From contig JARYHS010008074.1 in assembly GCA_031002005.1 (NCBI GenBank), positions 350,820,932 to 350,884,931 on the forward strand: a DNA stretch of 64,000 nt, given 5' to 3'. Numbering within the stretch: position 1 is the first letter of the stretch; the number at the start of each line of letters is the position of its first letter. Source of the DNA: Vandiemenella viatica (Eukaryota > Arthropoda > Insecta > Orthoptera > Morabidae). Made by a program: the position numbers and the translations under genes. The notes under the pieces were generated by a model, which worked only from the letters and a program-made list of their open reading frames with translations, was not told the origin of the DNA and ran no database searches. Below, in pieces: positions 22,796 through 34,887 of this stretch.

Positions 22796-24617
22796 CAGCT
22801 GGGCACAAAACAGTTAATCCGTTAATCGTTAATTAACGAAGTTAAAAAAATTGCGATAATTTAACTTTTAAGTTAATCTAAAAAATCATTAACGGTCTTC
22901 TTAACTTCCGTTAAATTGGACTTCCGTTAACTTTAGTCCGTTACATAGGTTGTTGACGTCTTTTCGTTTGTTTGAACTGTGCGCCACGCCACCACTCGTA
23001 TGCAGGGCTGCCAGATTGTACGTATAATTGGATACAAAACTTGTATAATTTGGTTACCCCTTGTATCCTGTTTGTATAACAGATTGCCTTGTATAATTGG
23101 ATACAAAAATGAGCACTTAAAAGTAAAGTTCATTCCAGCACCTTTTTGAAAGTGTTTGCCCTTTGTTTCATTGAGTTGGCAAACCTTCCTGCATATCTAT
23201 TTCCTTTTTGTTATTCTAAATTTATCAATGTATACATTGTTTACTTTTCGTGGACTTTTTTTGCTCCCAGCACTTTCACTCACGTATGTAATCAATGGAT
23301 GACCCCTTTGTATAATTGGGTTTCATTCTGTATAATTTCAAAGAGACAGCGGTATAATATAAGTTGGCTGTACTGGCAGCGCTGCTCGTATGTTCGGTGT
23401 CGTAGTGGGCGCCGCCTGCTAAAATCTTGTCGGCGGCGCGCCGAGCATTTTCAGCTGGCGGCGGCGTGACTATTTTATATTGTGAATTCTGTAAACGTAA
23501 ATAAACTAAAAAGCGTCATAACCTATCTTATTGACAAATCAACATTATTATCTGTAATGAGGTGTATTTATTATTACAAAATGTTTGTCGTTATTATACG
23601 TTTAGTAAAAACATCGCGTTCATTTGTTGTTGAAGCAACAGTGACGGATCGGCAGTGTGTGTCGGAGGAGGTTAATCGGACAAACTGTTCGGCTGTCAAA
23701 TCGGGAATTACTCGGACGAAATTCTGTGCCAGTGGATGACCGGCCACCTGATCGATAGTTAGTATCGCACTGGAGTCTGCAAACAGTCTTGCAGATCAGC
23801 AAATAAACTCAACTTTCAGTAACCAGCGAGAAAAAATTCAAAGAAATAATACATAAATTACGAAAAAGGTGATGTGCAATTTTAATTCGAAACATTTGTG
23901 TCTTTTTTTTTTTTTTTTTAATAGAAGCTAGTTTGGCAGTTTCGGCCGTGTAATGTAAAAGGATGTCGCTGACTAACTTCCGTTCTATTTGTTCACGTAA
24001 AAACATGCAAGCCATGATTTAGTGAAACCAGGCCTTTAGGTCACAGGTAGGCCGTGGCACAAAGGTAACCGTAACAGGCATTGGTCGTAGATTTTAGGTT
24101 GGCCGCAAATTTCACTGGTCGCAGTTTTCACATATTCAGGTGTCCCAGTCCAACTTGTTTTCTATAATATTGTTGCTTTTCATTCTGCAATCATGTTTTT
24201 GTTTTGTTTTTGTTTTTTTTTTACTACCTTTTTTTATATAAAGTCATGAGTACCTTAAATTGTCTCTCGTAAGACAATTTGCAAGTGTTATGTTGATCAC
24301 AGTCTCAACAAAGATAAAAACAGACAGGAATACCACTTCGTTGTTGTGGCGATAGCGTAACCACAAATTGTTAATTTTTATAAATAAATCCACACTTGCA
24401 TCATGGTACATAACACCTTGCGATAGAGAGCAATTATACCTACCGTACTATAATACTAATACATCAGTACAACTTTTGACTAGTTAACTTTATCGGATAA
24501 CTTTAACTTGCGTTAAATTTATAAACATTTAACGCTTTAACGATTATCGAAGTTAACTTTTTAAGTAGCGGAATAATGATTAACGAAGTTAACGTTTGGA
24601 TTAACTGTGCCCACCTG
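22796..24617. mobile_element. Non-autonomous DNA transposon, probably hAT-like
   Basis: The left end cagctgggcaca, followed by agttaatccgttaatcg, is inverted at the right end as gattaacgaagttaac, then attaactgtgcccacctg. The terminal 12 bases match at 11 positions. The CAGNNGTGGGCA form is typical of hAT ends. The flanks share only tgca/cacatatg-type sequence and no clean 8-bp duplication was found, so the assignment is tentative. The interior has further gttaa-rich inverted segments, a TTGTATAATTGGATACAAA repeat near 23030-23110 and a short CG-rich patch near 23390-23470. No transposase frame is present. Confidence 0.6.
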
Positions 24618-24719
24618 TGCACATATGAATGTTCAACCGCTTAAAAACAAACACTGTTCTTAGCAACTCATTACTCATTATTTTTTTACAGGAAAAACAA
24701 AATTTTCATCATATTCTGT

Positions 24720-26740
24720 ATAATTTCAAGTCCATAACGTTTTGAAGCGCTAATTTCTTCCCAGACTTTCAGAAGGCCTACACCAAGCAATTTTGTGACT
24801 CATCCGCTACCTGAGAAGGCTCAAGATAAAAGGCAAAGAATTTCCTCAGTTCTGTATTTAACTCGCATTGTCTCTCTTGTTCCTTTACCAACACCAACTC
24901 TCCAAGAGCAAATTCGGTTTATATCTCATGTCGTGTTTCCTGTTCTCTTTCTCCAGTATTTCTTTCACTTGTTGAATTAAATCCTTCCTGCATATATCTT
25001 GTTTTGGAGGACAATTAACTGTTTCCTGCACTAAATTCGGTGCTTCTTTGTTATACATAATTAGATATGAAATATGTCTTATCATCTCATTCGCCACGCT
25101 ATTAATTACGTTTTTCAAAGTCTTTTAAGTACTCAACCCACCTGGTATGTTACTGGATATAATAAGTTCAGAATAACAATCCGAGTTCTCACATGAATCA
25201 CTCTGCGAGGTTACTCGCAGGATATTGCACTTATATCTCAGTATGTCTTGTATTGTTCGTCTTTATTCATTACGACTATATTTTTGACGTGAACTGGCTT
25301 CCGTTAACCGATAAGTTCCCTCTCGGACTCTCTGAAAGTAATCCTTCTCCAACTTATCCATCCATCAGTATTTTGTTAGCAGTTTGTTTGACTCCAAATA
25401 ATCTCATGAATTTAGAAAATACATCCATAACAACGTAAGAACACCTGGATTTCGGGAGTAAATCCACCGAAACTAATTCTAAGGCATATGCTGGCATTAT
25501 AAATTGCATTTGACCCGTCACTGTTACTGTCAAAACTTTCGTCCACTGACAGTGCTCACAGCAAGCGATCGTTATTGTTTTAATGTTATCAAAAATCAAT
25601 GCTTCATTTAGCTTCTGCCTACATTTTTCTGCTCCATTTACCCGTAACTTAAGTAGAAGTTGTATATTATTACTTCAATAGATTTCGTCGGCCGCACAAC
25701 TTCCAGTCTTCTGCCGATTCATCCGTTCTTCTCAACAATATTCCGTCATGTAGCTTGAAATACATACTTCGGAAATTTCTTGTTCTTTTTCTATCATGGG
25801 TTATGTTTCACGAGTTTGAACACTCATCTTCATATAAAACATCTTAAACACTTTTTTCCTAATTGTTATATTCATTTACATAGTTCTTTCCGAGAGGTAG
25901 CCGGGACAACGCATCTGAAATACTGTTGTCCTAATCATTTATGTACCACACCTCATAATCAAATTGTTGCAAGAATAACACATAACTTTACATTCGTGCA
26001 GAAATGTAAATGCCTTATACTCTGCAGACACGATCGTTTTGTGCCTCCACAAATTTTCTAATTCCCAATCTCCAGGTAATTGCCTATGCTTCTTTATCAG
26101 ATATTCCAAATGACCTTTTGTGCTTGTTCAACACTCGAGCTGCAAAAACTATACAATCCAAATAATTGCTTCAACAATTTTCTAATTTTCGGTGCGGGAA
26201 GTTCTGTAATCGCTTTTATTTTCTCTGAAGCACGTCGTATTCCTTTCGAATTTATCTGTTGTCCCAAGAACTTTATTTCTTTCTTTACGAACTGATATTT
26301 CGATAGCATTAGAGTGATGCCCCTTCCTCACAGAACCACTAGTATCTTTTCCAAAACTTCAAAATGTTAATATCAAATGTTGTTGTTCATCAAGATATCA
26401 TCCAAATAAACAGACAACTTGCTTATCAGATGTTCTCCTAATACCTCATCCAGGGCTCTTATAAATGATCAATCCAAACGGACTATTTGAAACTGGTAGT
26501 ATTTGCCTCCAAATAAAAATGCAGTGTATTTCCTCGATTCAGGTGCCTACGGAATCTGACAATATTCAGCGGTTAGAACAAGGTTCGGTATATACTTTAA
26601 TCCATGGAACTTTTGTAGCACTTCTTCTAAGTTTTCTGACCGATATTTCGATCCGCGATCTTATTTAGTGATCTAACATCTGATTCCAATCTTACTAATG
26701 CATCCTTTTTCCCAACCATGAATTATTATATTGACTGCAA
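24720..26740 (-). pseudogene. Ty3/gypsy-like pol (RT, RNase H, integrase), decayed
   Basis: Reading the minus strand from high to low coordinates, fragments appear in pol order. RT palm: KLSVYLDDIL near 26390-26430, the YxDD catalytic motif. RT thumb: KKEIKFLGQQINSKGIR (26097-26309). An RNase H-like EYKAFTFLHECK lies near 26000. Integrase zinc-site CCEHCQW and core-start ELVSVDLLP, VVMDVFSKFMRLF are at 25354-25599. Integrase C-terminal KEAPNLVQETVNCPP is at 24885-25118. Frames shift repeatedly and stops intervene, so no product is expected. The second half of the integrase core was not found. This is the pol of a minus-strand element whose upstream parts lie beyond the inserted LINE. Confidence 0.85.
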
Positions 26741-26909
26741 CTCCTCTCTATGATGCCCCAGCGAATAATTCAATAGATTTCTTCTTCCACAGCTTAATAT
26801 CCTAATATTGTTCCGGGGCAGTTTGAGGGCTCTCTTTCCTCAGCCCTCAGGTGTCTTTTTTCTGCTCTCGTGTAATCCCGCTCTACTCATCGACATTAAT
26901 TATATTAGT

Positions 26910-27180
26910 CATTCATCGGCAACCGTTACGTGAAGTAGTACCTTCTGTGATAGTTTAATTTAAAGTGTGTAGATAGCTTTTGTTTCATCTTTGCATATTT
27001 GATTATCAGAAGCAGCAGTCAGTCATCCTTCGGCAACCGTTACGTGAAGTAGTGCCTTCTGTGAGAGTTTAATTAAAATGTGTAGATAATTTTTTTTTTG
27101 CATATTTGTGTAGCAGCAGCAGACGTAGTGCCTTCTGTATAAATTTAAAGTGAGTACGCAGCTTTAGCTTCAGCTTTTTA
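26910..27180 (+). repeat. Short tandem monomers at LINE 5' end
   Basis: Three partial copies of a unit containing cgttacgtgaagtagtgcc, ttctgtgagagtttaatt and gtgtagata start near 26918, 27032 and 27119 (spacing about 114 and 76-87 bp). They sit directly upstream of the LINE ORF1 and could be 5' UTR promoter monomers. That role is inferred from position. Confidence 0.65.
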
Positions 27181-27299
27181 TATTTATTTGCCGCCAAAAA
27201 TCCTACTATGGAGAACGTTTAGTGTCCATTTTTTCCATAAAATTCTCAGTTTTTCTTTGTGTAACGAAGCGTTGAACGTGGAGGGACCGTGGTTGTTGC

Positions 27300-28190
27300 G
27301 TGCAGACGCAGACTGAGGTGGCTGATCTGCGCACCATGCTTTCAGTTTTGTTAATGAGAGTTACACAGCTGGAAGCTGCCGCAAGTGAGTACAGCAAATG
27401 TGGTACTGGTGACCCTGTAGAAGCTAAGCGGCTCGCAGGTTCTCCCCTACCAGTAATCGTACCTGCTGTTCAGGCAGAGACATGGAATCTGTGCGGCGGT
27501 CGCCTGGTGGTGACTGGCGTGTGGTTTCTGGACGTCGACGTCGCATGCGGGGGCAGTCGTTCAAGCCTTATTCCCAGGAAGGCGAGCTTGTACTAGTGTC
27601 CAAGCAGTTCGATGTATTGTCTGGAACTGATTCAGTCCTGCAATCCTCGTCCTGTGAGTTGGAAGCTCCCGGCCCGCTAGGTCTGGACAACTGCAGAAGG
27701 GTATTCTAGTGGACGGCAGCTCTAACTTTAGGCGGTTTATCGAGCCCTTTAGGGAAATTTCGAATACGTTGGGGATGAAATTTATTGTGTATTCCGTGGG
27801 TCTGATCCGAGATGTGAAACAGGCCATCCCGGATGCCATTGAACGGACGGGGTGTAACCAGCTGCGGATTGTGGCTCATGTTGGCACCAACGGTGCTTTC
27901 CGCCTAGGTTTGGAGGTTATCCTCTCTTCCTTTGGGCGACTTGCAGAAAGGGTGAACTCTGTGGCCATTGGCCGCAAGATTTCGGATGAGCTAACTGTCT
28001 GCAACATTGTCGATAGAACTGACTGTGGACCGCTGGTTCAGAACCGTGTTGAGGGGCTGAACCAAAGACTACAGTATTTCTGTGATATTCATGGCTGCAG
28101 ATTACTCGAGCTTCGCCCTGGGTTTGTGGAGGGATCCCTTGGATAGATCAGGTGTGCACTACACAAGTGAATCGGCTACACGGGTGAAAG
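27300..28190 (+). pseudogene. CR1-like ORF1: coiled coil + esterase-like domain
   Basis: A first frame (27300-27480) begins with a short coiled coil (VADLRTMLSVLLMRVTQLEA). A second frame carries WRVVSGRRRRMRG and GELVLVSKQFDVL (27500-27600). A third (27709-28146) has the esterase-like domain, with blocks AHVGTNGAF, VCNIVDRTD and RVEGLNQRL; the final DRSGVHYT block (about 28143-28166) lies in yet another frame. In CR1/L2 elements this ORF1 binds RNA and carries an SGNH-hydrolase-like fold. At least three frameshifts disable it. In the HVGTND-type block the Asp is Gly, which should also affect the esterase-like site. Confidence 0.75.
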
Positions 28191-28197
28191 GGGCCGT

Positions 28198-30873
28198 GTG
28201 GAGTGCATTGGAGGGTTTTTTAGGCTGAGGGAGGATGACTCTGAAGAGGAAATTCACTTACGGACAGCACAAATAAATTTAACTCCGTGTATTAGCCGTA
28301 GCTTAAAAGAATCTCGAACATTAAAAGTTCTAGTAGCTAACTGCAAACGAGTTTGTAATAAGCAGCCTGAACTCGAAAACATTATACGTAGTACAGATGC
28401 TGATATCGTAATAGGCACAGAATGTTGGTTAAAACCGGATATAATTTCCGCGGAAAACTTCAATAGCAGCATGAACGTTTTTCGTAAGGATAGGGTGGAT
28501 ACCCAAGGAGTTGGTGTATTTATAGCTGTTAGTAAGTACCTCCCATGTAACGAAATACTAGTTGCGATTGCCTAGGCCTTAAGGAATAATGTAAATAATA
28601 TAGCTCGTCAGTTTCAGGACCATACAATCATGCTAGGTGGTGACTTCAACTTGCCATATATCGACTGGACTAATTACATTCATGTAACTGGTGGCAGAGA
28701 TAAATCATTTTGCGCAACCATTCTAGACCTTTCTCAGATCATAATCTTGAGTAGCTCGTAACTGAACCAACGCGATGCTTGAACGGTAACGAAAATATTT
28801 TAGATTTTCTCGTTACCAGTAGGCCTAAATTAGTCACGGACATTTCTACTACCACTGGAATAAGTGATCACAAAGCTGCAATTGCTACAGTAAAATTAAC
28901 AGCCACGCGCAAAAAGAAAGGATAATTTAAAGATTCTAAAAGGCTGCAAAGCAGTGTTTTAGAACGTTTTTGAGGCATAATAATTACCATACCTTCATTG
29001 TAGCAAGAGGCACCATTGGGGAGATATGGTTTCGATTCATATAGTCTGGGAAGGTATTTACTTGTACATACCGAAACGGAAAATCGGGGAAGGGAATGAT
29101 GCACCATGGCATTCACGCGACGTTAAATGTTTACTTAAAAAGCGAAGGAAGATACATACACGATCAAGAAGGATGATGCAGCGGACCGATTTAGATAAGT
29201 TAGATGAGATAAGGGGACATATCAAGAATGCGATGCGGGAGGCCTTTAACGACTTTCGTTGCAATTCCTAAGAAATTTTGGTCGTATATAAAAAAGGTTA
29301 GTTGTAGTGACAACAATAAACCAATTATAATACAAGACTGTCGGGAAGTTGACGACAGCCACGACAAGGCTACCATATTTAAACCGAATTTAAAAATTCA
29401 TTAACGCGCGAAAACATTCTTACTTTACCACATGGTGTAGAATTAGACATGGATCGGGTAGAAATTGATAGCGTAGGTATTGTAAAGCAATTAAAGCTCC
29501 TGAAGTGGGGTAAAGCGCCAGGTCCAGATGGTATACCGGTAAGAGTATTTTCAGAATACGTGGAGGAAATTGAACCATTTCTGTCAGTTATATTCCGTAA
29601 ACCTTTAGAATAGAAAAAAGTACCTTCTGATTGGAAAATAGCCAAGGTAATTCCTGTTTTCAAGAAAGGAGATCGGAGTGATCCTAGCAATTATCGACCC
29701 ATATTTCTAACATTTGCATGCAGTAGGATTCTGTAGCATGTCCTATGCTCTAACTTTATGAAGTTTCTAGATGAGAACGTGTCAACACGGATTTCGGAAG
29801 AAGAGATCGTGTAGAACTCAATTGGCCCCATTTTTCCATGATGTAATGAAAGTAATCTATGCAGGTTCACAAGTTGATGCAATATTCTTGGATTTTCAGA
29901 AAGCTTTTGATTCTGTACCACACAACCGACTTTTAGCGAAAATTCGAGCATACGGTATATCAGATCAAATTTGCGAAAGGATACGTGATTTTCTAACTGG
30001 TCGAGTACAGTGTGTCGTTGTTGACGGGGAAGCCTTTTCTAAGCTAAATCGTACTTGTGGCGTTCCTCAAGGAAGTGTAATAGTATCACTTCTTTTTTTA
30101 ATTTTTATGAAAAAGCTAGGCGAGAACGTTAAATGCTGGTTGCGATCGTTTGCCTACGATACAGTTATCTATGGGGAAATAAGGTGCTCTGATGATTGCT
30201 TAGAAATTCAGCGCGATTTGGATGCTATTTCCGAATGGTGCCGTAAATAGCATCTTACACTTAATTGCAAAAAGTGCAAGGCAATGCAAATAAGTAACAA
30301 AAAGAATCAGTTTGCTCACGAGTACAAAGTAAACAATTCAGTTGTTGACACAGTTGATTGCCTAAAGTATCTGGGGGTAATAGTACAAAGCAACATGAAA
30401 TGGGATTTGCACATAACTTCCGTCGTAGGCAAAGCTAATTCTAAATTACGATTCTTAAGTCGTATTCTGAGGAATTGTAATGCTCAAAGAAAGGAAATGC
30501 GTATAAAACACTAGTGCATCCGCTTCTGCATTACTGTTGTGGAGTTCGTATTGCAAGGGCCTGATTGACTCAGTGGAGAGAGTACAGAGGAGAGCCGCTC
30601 GATTCGTGCTACAGCCCTTATGAAAGCGTTACAGAATTGATACATAAATTAGGCTGGGATCGTTTGGAAGACAGACGACGTTGTTAGCGTTTGAATTTAT
30701 TGGAGAATATGCGAAATTCTATGACCTACGACTTCAGTGAGATACTACTTCCGCCAACCTATTTGGGTCGCAATGACCGGAGGGATAAGATTCGAGAAAT
30801 AAGATGCTGTACTGATGCTTTTATGCATTCTTTCTTTTCTCGTGCTTTTCGGGATTGGAACGCGCAGAATTAA
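28198..30873 (+). pseudogene. CR1-like ORF2: AP endonuclease + reverse transcriptase
   Basis: Endonuclease blocks are LKVLVANCKRVCNK and IVIGTECWLKPD (28318-28440), GGDFNLPYIDW (about 28637) and GISDHKAA (about 28857). A deletion near 28575 removes part of this domain. RT blocks are GKAPGPDGIPV (about 29511), VPSDWKIAKVIPVFKKGD (about 29620), FLDFQKAFDSVPHNRLL and GVPQGSV (29880-30080). The catalytic box at 30149-30160 reads FAYD where this group has FADD, so one metal-binding Asp is lost. The C-terminal connection region, DKIREIRCCTDAF and RAFRDWNAQN, ends at a stop at 30871-30873. Stops and frameshifts are numerous. Confidence 0.85.
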
Positions 30874-30949
30874 GATTGGTGTTTAGCACCCTCTGCCACC
30901 CACAATTTTTGTGAATCGCAGAGTATGAATGTAGATTATCTAGTGAATC

Positions 30950-31680
30950 TTCCACGTTGATTGTATTATCTAGCGAATCTGTACTACCGTCCTCCACTTA
31001 GTCCGTTCCAAAATCTCCTGCTGGTCCTGCTTAGGTCTTTACATGTTCTGTATATTTCTGTCTCCCGTCAAGTCTGTTTCTCTTATTGATTCTCTTACAA
31101 ATTTTCCCGTATAATTCACGTCTTTCTTCAATACTTCTATTTCTCCTTTCCTGCAGTCGATTTAAGTTCTACATTTGCTAACCTAGTCTGTCCCTTATAT
31201 ATAGTTAATGCTTAGCCCATGTCCCTCTAGTAAAGTAAGATCTATAGTGATTCCAGCCTATAGAGTTCCAATAAAATTTTTCTTTTTTCTAGTTTGTTCA
31301 ATTTTCCCGTAACACCAATAACTTGTACATTGTTCACTGTAACTTTATTTTCTTTGGCTGTGCGAGCTACAATATGTGAGACACCGCAGTCATTTTGCTA
31401 CCAATGTCCGCAAAAGCTCAACTATCTGTGCTTAATAATTTCACGGGAAGTATTGGCTCTATTTCGTTGTTCAGAGTTTCTCCTTGCAGTAAATCTTTTT
31501 CAGTTTCTCCGTTCGTACATCCTAATAATTCCCTTCTGTTCTTGTTGTATAAACGTATCTTTTTTAAACGTATAATACTGTCCCACTCACCTCTACTTTC
31601 GTTAGTACTTCGCACACTTCTGTTTTCTTCTGTCCTCTCTTCTCTCCATTCACGAATTGGCAGATACTTTATAACTTAAG
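30950..31680 (-). pseudogene. Ty3/gypsy-like protease region
   Basis: Minus-strand translation around 31420-31150 gives FADIGSKMTAVS, a degenerate aspartyl-protease D[TS]G site, then VIGVTGKLNK and GITIDLTLLEGHGLSI, in the layout of gypsy-type proteases. A charged leader frame is open at 31418-31615. The region lies upstream of the RT part at 26.7 kb in minus-strand order, as expected for one element split by the LINE. It is broken by stops. The acidic, repetitive stretch at 31700-32250 may be the gag-pro linker, but this is not certain. Confidence 0.6.
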
Positions 31681-32278
31681 ACTCTTCGTCATGTGCAGGT
31701 TGGATTATATCGTTAACATTTCCTACAAATAATTCCTCAGATGCCCCTACTGGCAATGTGTTTCCTTTATTCTCGCCTGCGTCCTATTATTTTCAAATAA
31801 TAATAATAAAAACTTATTCATTTATCGCCTAATAATTCATTTTCTTCTTCATTTTCGCCGTCTTCTTCTTTACCGTCTCTTTCGCCACTGCTCGACTCAC
31901 AATCCTCCCGTTTTCCTCTTTCGATGGTGTCTACCTACATGTTGTCGAATGTTATTCCAATAATTTCTTTTGTTAAGTGTTCGCCTCTGTGTTTTAGTCA
32001 GCTTCACAATTTTTTATTCCGCCAAAGTGTTCATTGCTCATTGGAATAGTCTTTGCCTCTCTTTGTTTACTAAGTCTAAACATTCCCACCACTTTTCTCC
32101 TCCGTGGTGTTCCTTCTCCAATAGATGTTCTCGTTACTCCGAATATTTTTCGTTTTTTCAGTTGTCTGGTCCTACGTTTACATCCTCCGCTCCTGTTTCT
32201 GTTAGGACTGCTCCAATTGCGGCATTGAGTTATCCATCCTTCTTTCTGCACTATGTAGCCTTTCTTTTTATCTTCTTA

Positions 32279-33757
32279 TTAGCAGAGTTCCCGGCGTTGC
32301 CCGGTATGATCTAGATTGATTTGCACACACAGTGAATATTGAAGCTCATAAAAGAGGTAAGTTTTTTTGGGATTCTACAATGACCGTGGAGCCGAAATTT
32401 GATGATGGAATCCTATGTAACTCGATGAGGCAAATTGAAAGTAAAGAATAAATTCTTTTGATATCTCGCTTAGTTCTCGTGATATCGTATTTCAAAATTG
32501 ACGTGGTTAGGTTGAAATGCAGCCTGGACCAGAAAAAAAAATACGCCTTAGCCAAATTTAATAATAAAGTCGTATGTAACTTGGTGAGATAAATCGAAAA
32601 TAAATTATAAATGTTTTTTTAATATCTCGCTTAGTTCTCGAGATTTTGCATCGCCAAACCAATATATCTACCAGGTGTAAATGCACTATATGTGTTTTAT
32701 TTTCTTCCTAGTGGTTCTTGTTTGGTTGAAATACAGCCTGGACCAGAAGAAACGTCACCAAAAGCACAAGGAACTATAACTGATTTTTGATACATTAAAT
32801 CCCGAAAACCAAGTGAGGTATCAAAAAATGTTATTCTTTATTTTAGATTTTTACTTTCCGCCGAGTTCTATAAGAATTCAGCATCAGATTTTGGCGCCAC
32901 GATAATGATAGAACTGCCAGTTTTTTGCACTTGTGAATTAAATTTGATGTCAGTCGCTCCATTTTTCTATACGTATTTAAACGGCTAACCCCCTGTGTAG
33001 CAGAAAAAAGATGGGGTTGGGGTTGATTTATTCATGCAAAATATTTAGCCATGATATCAAGAACATGTGTACTAAGTTTTATGCTAATAACCACAGCGAT
33101 TCGTACAGCAATAGAAACAATGTTTATTTACAGGAAATGTGGCAAAGACAGAATCTATAACTTAAAAAAAAACTAAGTTTTATCCTAGTTGTGCATTACT
33201 ACTTACTATCAACAGCGAGAATTCACAAATTGTAGCTGTGCGGCCAGAGACCGTAATTTCTAAAAGTAAAAAAATTCTTCACTAAAGGTTTTAAACAGCT
33301 CACTTTCATCTTCAAACACAGCCATTCATATTTCACATCAGAGATTGTAGCAATGCGGCCTCAGATAGTAACATCAAGAAGCAAAGAAGATATCGAAAGA
33401 TTTTTTCATTATTTCTATTATTAAAATTAATTTAAATATTTTCCACTTTACGTAGTTTCCTCTTCGCATTCGATATAGCTATTTATGGGGTTTAAAGACT
33501 AAAAACCAAAATTTAAGAAAGTAAACGTTACTATGGCTATTATTTTTTTTACGATGTATGATTTCATTTTTTGTTTCAGGCTGTACGTTAAGATTTTCAT
33601 TTACCACTCCGGCGTTATGTTACGTTGGAGCATAAGACATACCAAACACTTCAATTGAGATTCTAATCTTTAAAACGGTGAAAACCCAATAGAAATCTGT
33701 CCTGTAGTTTCGAAGTTTTTATACTTCAAATATATCTGGTTTTCATTTTATAGATAA
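32279..33757. mobile_element. Unclassified interspersed repeat inside the Ty3 body
   Basis: It begins agagttcccggcgttgcccgg and ends near gaaatctgtcctgtagtttcg, atatatctggttttcattttatag. Repeats with a CCCGGCGTTGCCCGG start and a GAAATCNGTNCAGTAGTTT-type end are familiar to me from arthropod genomes. It separates the gag-like frame (33748-34146) from the protease region. Internally, about 32393-32500 is repeated in diverged form at about 32548-32650 (atatctcgcttagttctcg in both). Boundaries are approximate and no duplication was confirmed. Confidence 0.4.
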
Positions 33758-34146
33758 ATAAATTGTTCATCATTTTGATGTACCCATTGATTATTACGTC
33801 GTCCATTCTCAAACTCCCGTCTTTCGTTGTCGTTATAGCTGTTGAAATGCCTCTCTCGATAATAACTGAACGCGCGGCCTCTATTATTCACAAAGTTACA
33901 TTTCGGTGGCATTTTGTGACTCCTATTGTTACTCCGGCTGTCGCTACTCTTCTCATTACATGGCTCAGGTTCATTAGCGCTTCTCCGCCGGTGTAACCTC
34001 TCAACCACATCCATGAAACCTTCTTTGCTGTTCCATTGATTAATAATCACCTTTCTTGCGCAAGTTTTGGCAATTTTCTCTTCTACTTCTACCTCTTGTT
34101 CTAAACATATCGTAGTGTTTTCATTACTGCTTCGCAAGTATTTCAT
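33748..34146 (-). pseudogene. Putative gag-like basic frame of the Ty3 element
   Basis: A 132-codon minus-strand frame is rich in Arg, Asn and Glu (NRSHKMPPKCNFVNNRGRAF, NERREFENGRRNNQW). This composition is typical of the nucleic-acid-binding C-terminal part of insect gypsy-type gag. No CCHC knuckle is present. Its place upstream of the protease in minus-strand order supports the assignment. It could also be an unrelated basic frame. Confidence 0.45.
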
Positions 34147-34267
34147 ATTTTTATCACGTATACTATAGTAACGGCAGTTCCAAAAAATAATTCTTACCTT
34201 TCATTGAGACCAGTAATTGTTTAAAAACAGCCGTAGAAATTCCTCATAGTTACTACACGCATCGCAG

Positions 34268-34269
<2 letters not shown>

Positions 34270-34316
<47 letters not shown>
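34270..34316 (+). repeat. Poly(A) tract, 47 A
   Basis: An uninterrupted run of 47 A. It could be the tail of a plus-strand retroposed fragment ending at 34269 or a simple repeat. No duplication was found around it. Confidence 0.9.
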
Positions 34317-34322
<6 letters not shown>

Positions 34323-34520
34323 AACTTTGTTGGCCGCGAGATCCCTAATGGTAGTTCGGCCGCCGATTGACAGAGTTTGGTTTACCACGCATGCACCTCT
34401 GTCTTGGCTACCCTAACCTAACCTGGTAATTCTACCAGGAATCTGAACTACATACTTCACATAAGTAAAAAAAACTTGCCTGAAGTGAATATCAATTCTT
34501 AAGGCCGTAAAAATTCCAAC

Positions 34521-34600
34521 CGAGACCAGGATTCGAACTGGAGACCTTCCATTCCCCAGTCGCGCGCGTTATTCGGCTGAGTCACCAGATCGCTCACAAC
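34521..34600 (-). repeat. tRNA-like SINE head fragment
   Basis: On the minus strand, gagcgatctggtgactcagc and agttcgaatcctgg look like degenerate Pol III A and B boxes spaced as in a tRNA. This is a family different from the other SINEs here. The expected 3' side runs toward the A tract at 34270-34316, which would be poly(T) on the SINE strand. So either the tail is lost or the tract is unrelated. Confidence 0.5.
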
Positions 34601-34887
34601 TTTGAATGAATACGTCTCGCCACAACATATTTGTGACAAATCTGATATCGGTAGCGTCGGTCCATTCCCTAGGTAATTTGTATCTATAGGCTCTCACGAA
34701 TTCTACAGGATGCAGCTTCAAATGTTTCTATATTGTTGCACCTCACTGTTCCACTTTCTGGACTCGTTAGTATAGTTGAACAACCTCTTCCCGCACATTG
34801 TCTTTGACGTCATCCACTTCTTCTAGTACATGGCTGTATACAGCTGTCATTGGCACTACAAGTCTTTTACTTCCTTATCAAGAGTAA

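Larger units (their letters stand above)
26910..30940 (+). mobile_element. CR1-like LINE, near full length, inserted in Ty3 element
   Basis: In order: 5' monomers, ORF1 with a coiled coil and an SGNH-esterase-like domain, then ORF2 with endonuclease and reverse transcriptase. The short 3' UTR ends gagtatgaatgtagat rather than poly(A). Ty3 pol lies to the left and the Ty3 protease to the right, both on the minus strand, so this LINE split that element between protease and RT. No clear target duplication was found, which is usual for CR1. Confidence 0.8.

Noticed and set aside
23140..23470. Plus-strand frame of 107 codons inside the hAT-like element
   Set aside because: No similarity to transposases or host proteins, and composition follows the local base content.
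32034..32228. Hydrophobic frame resembling a membrane protein
   Set aside because: It is the antisense of the acidic, low-complexity Ty3-like linker, with no start context or similarity.
34521..34600. Functional tRNA gene
   Set aside because: The A and B boxes are degenerate and the arms do not pair well, so a SINE head is more likely.
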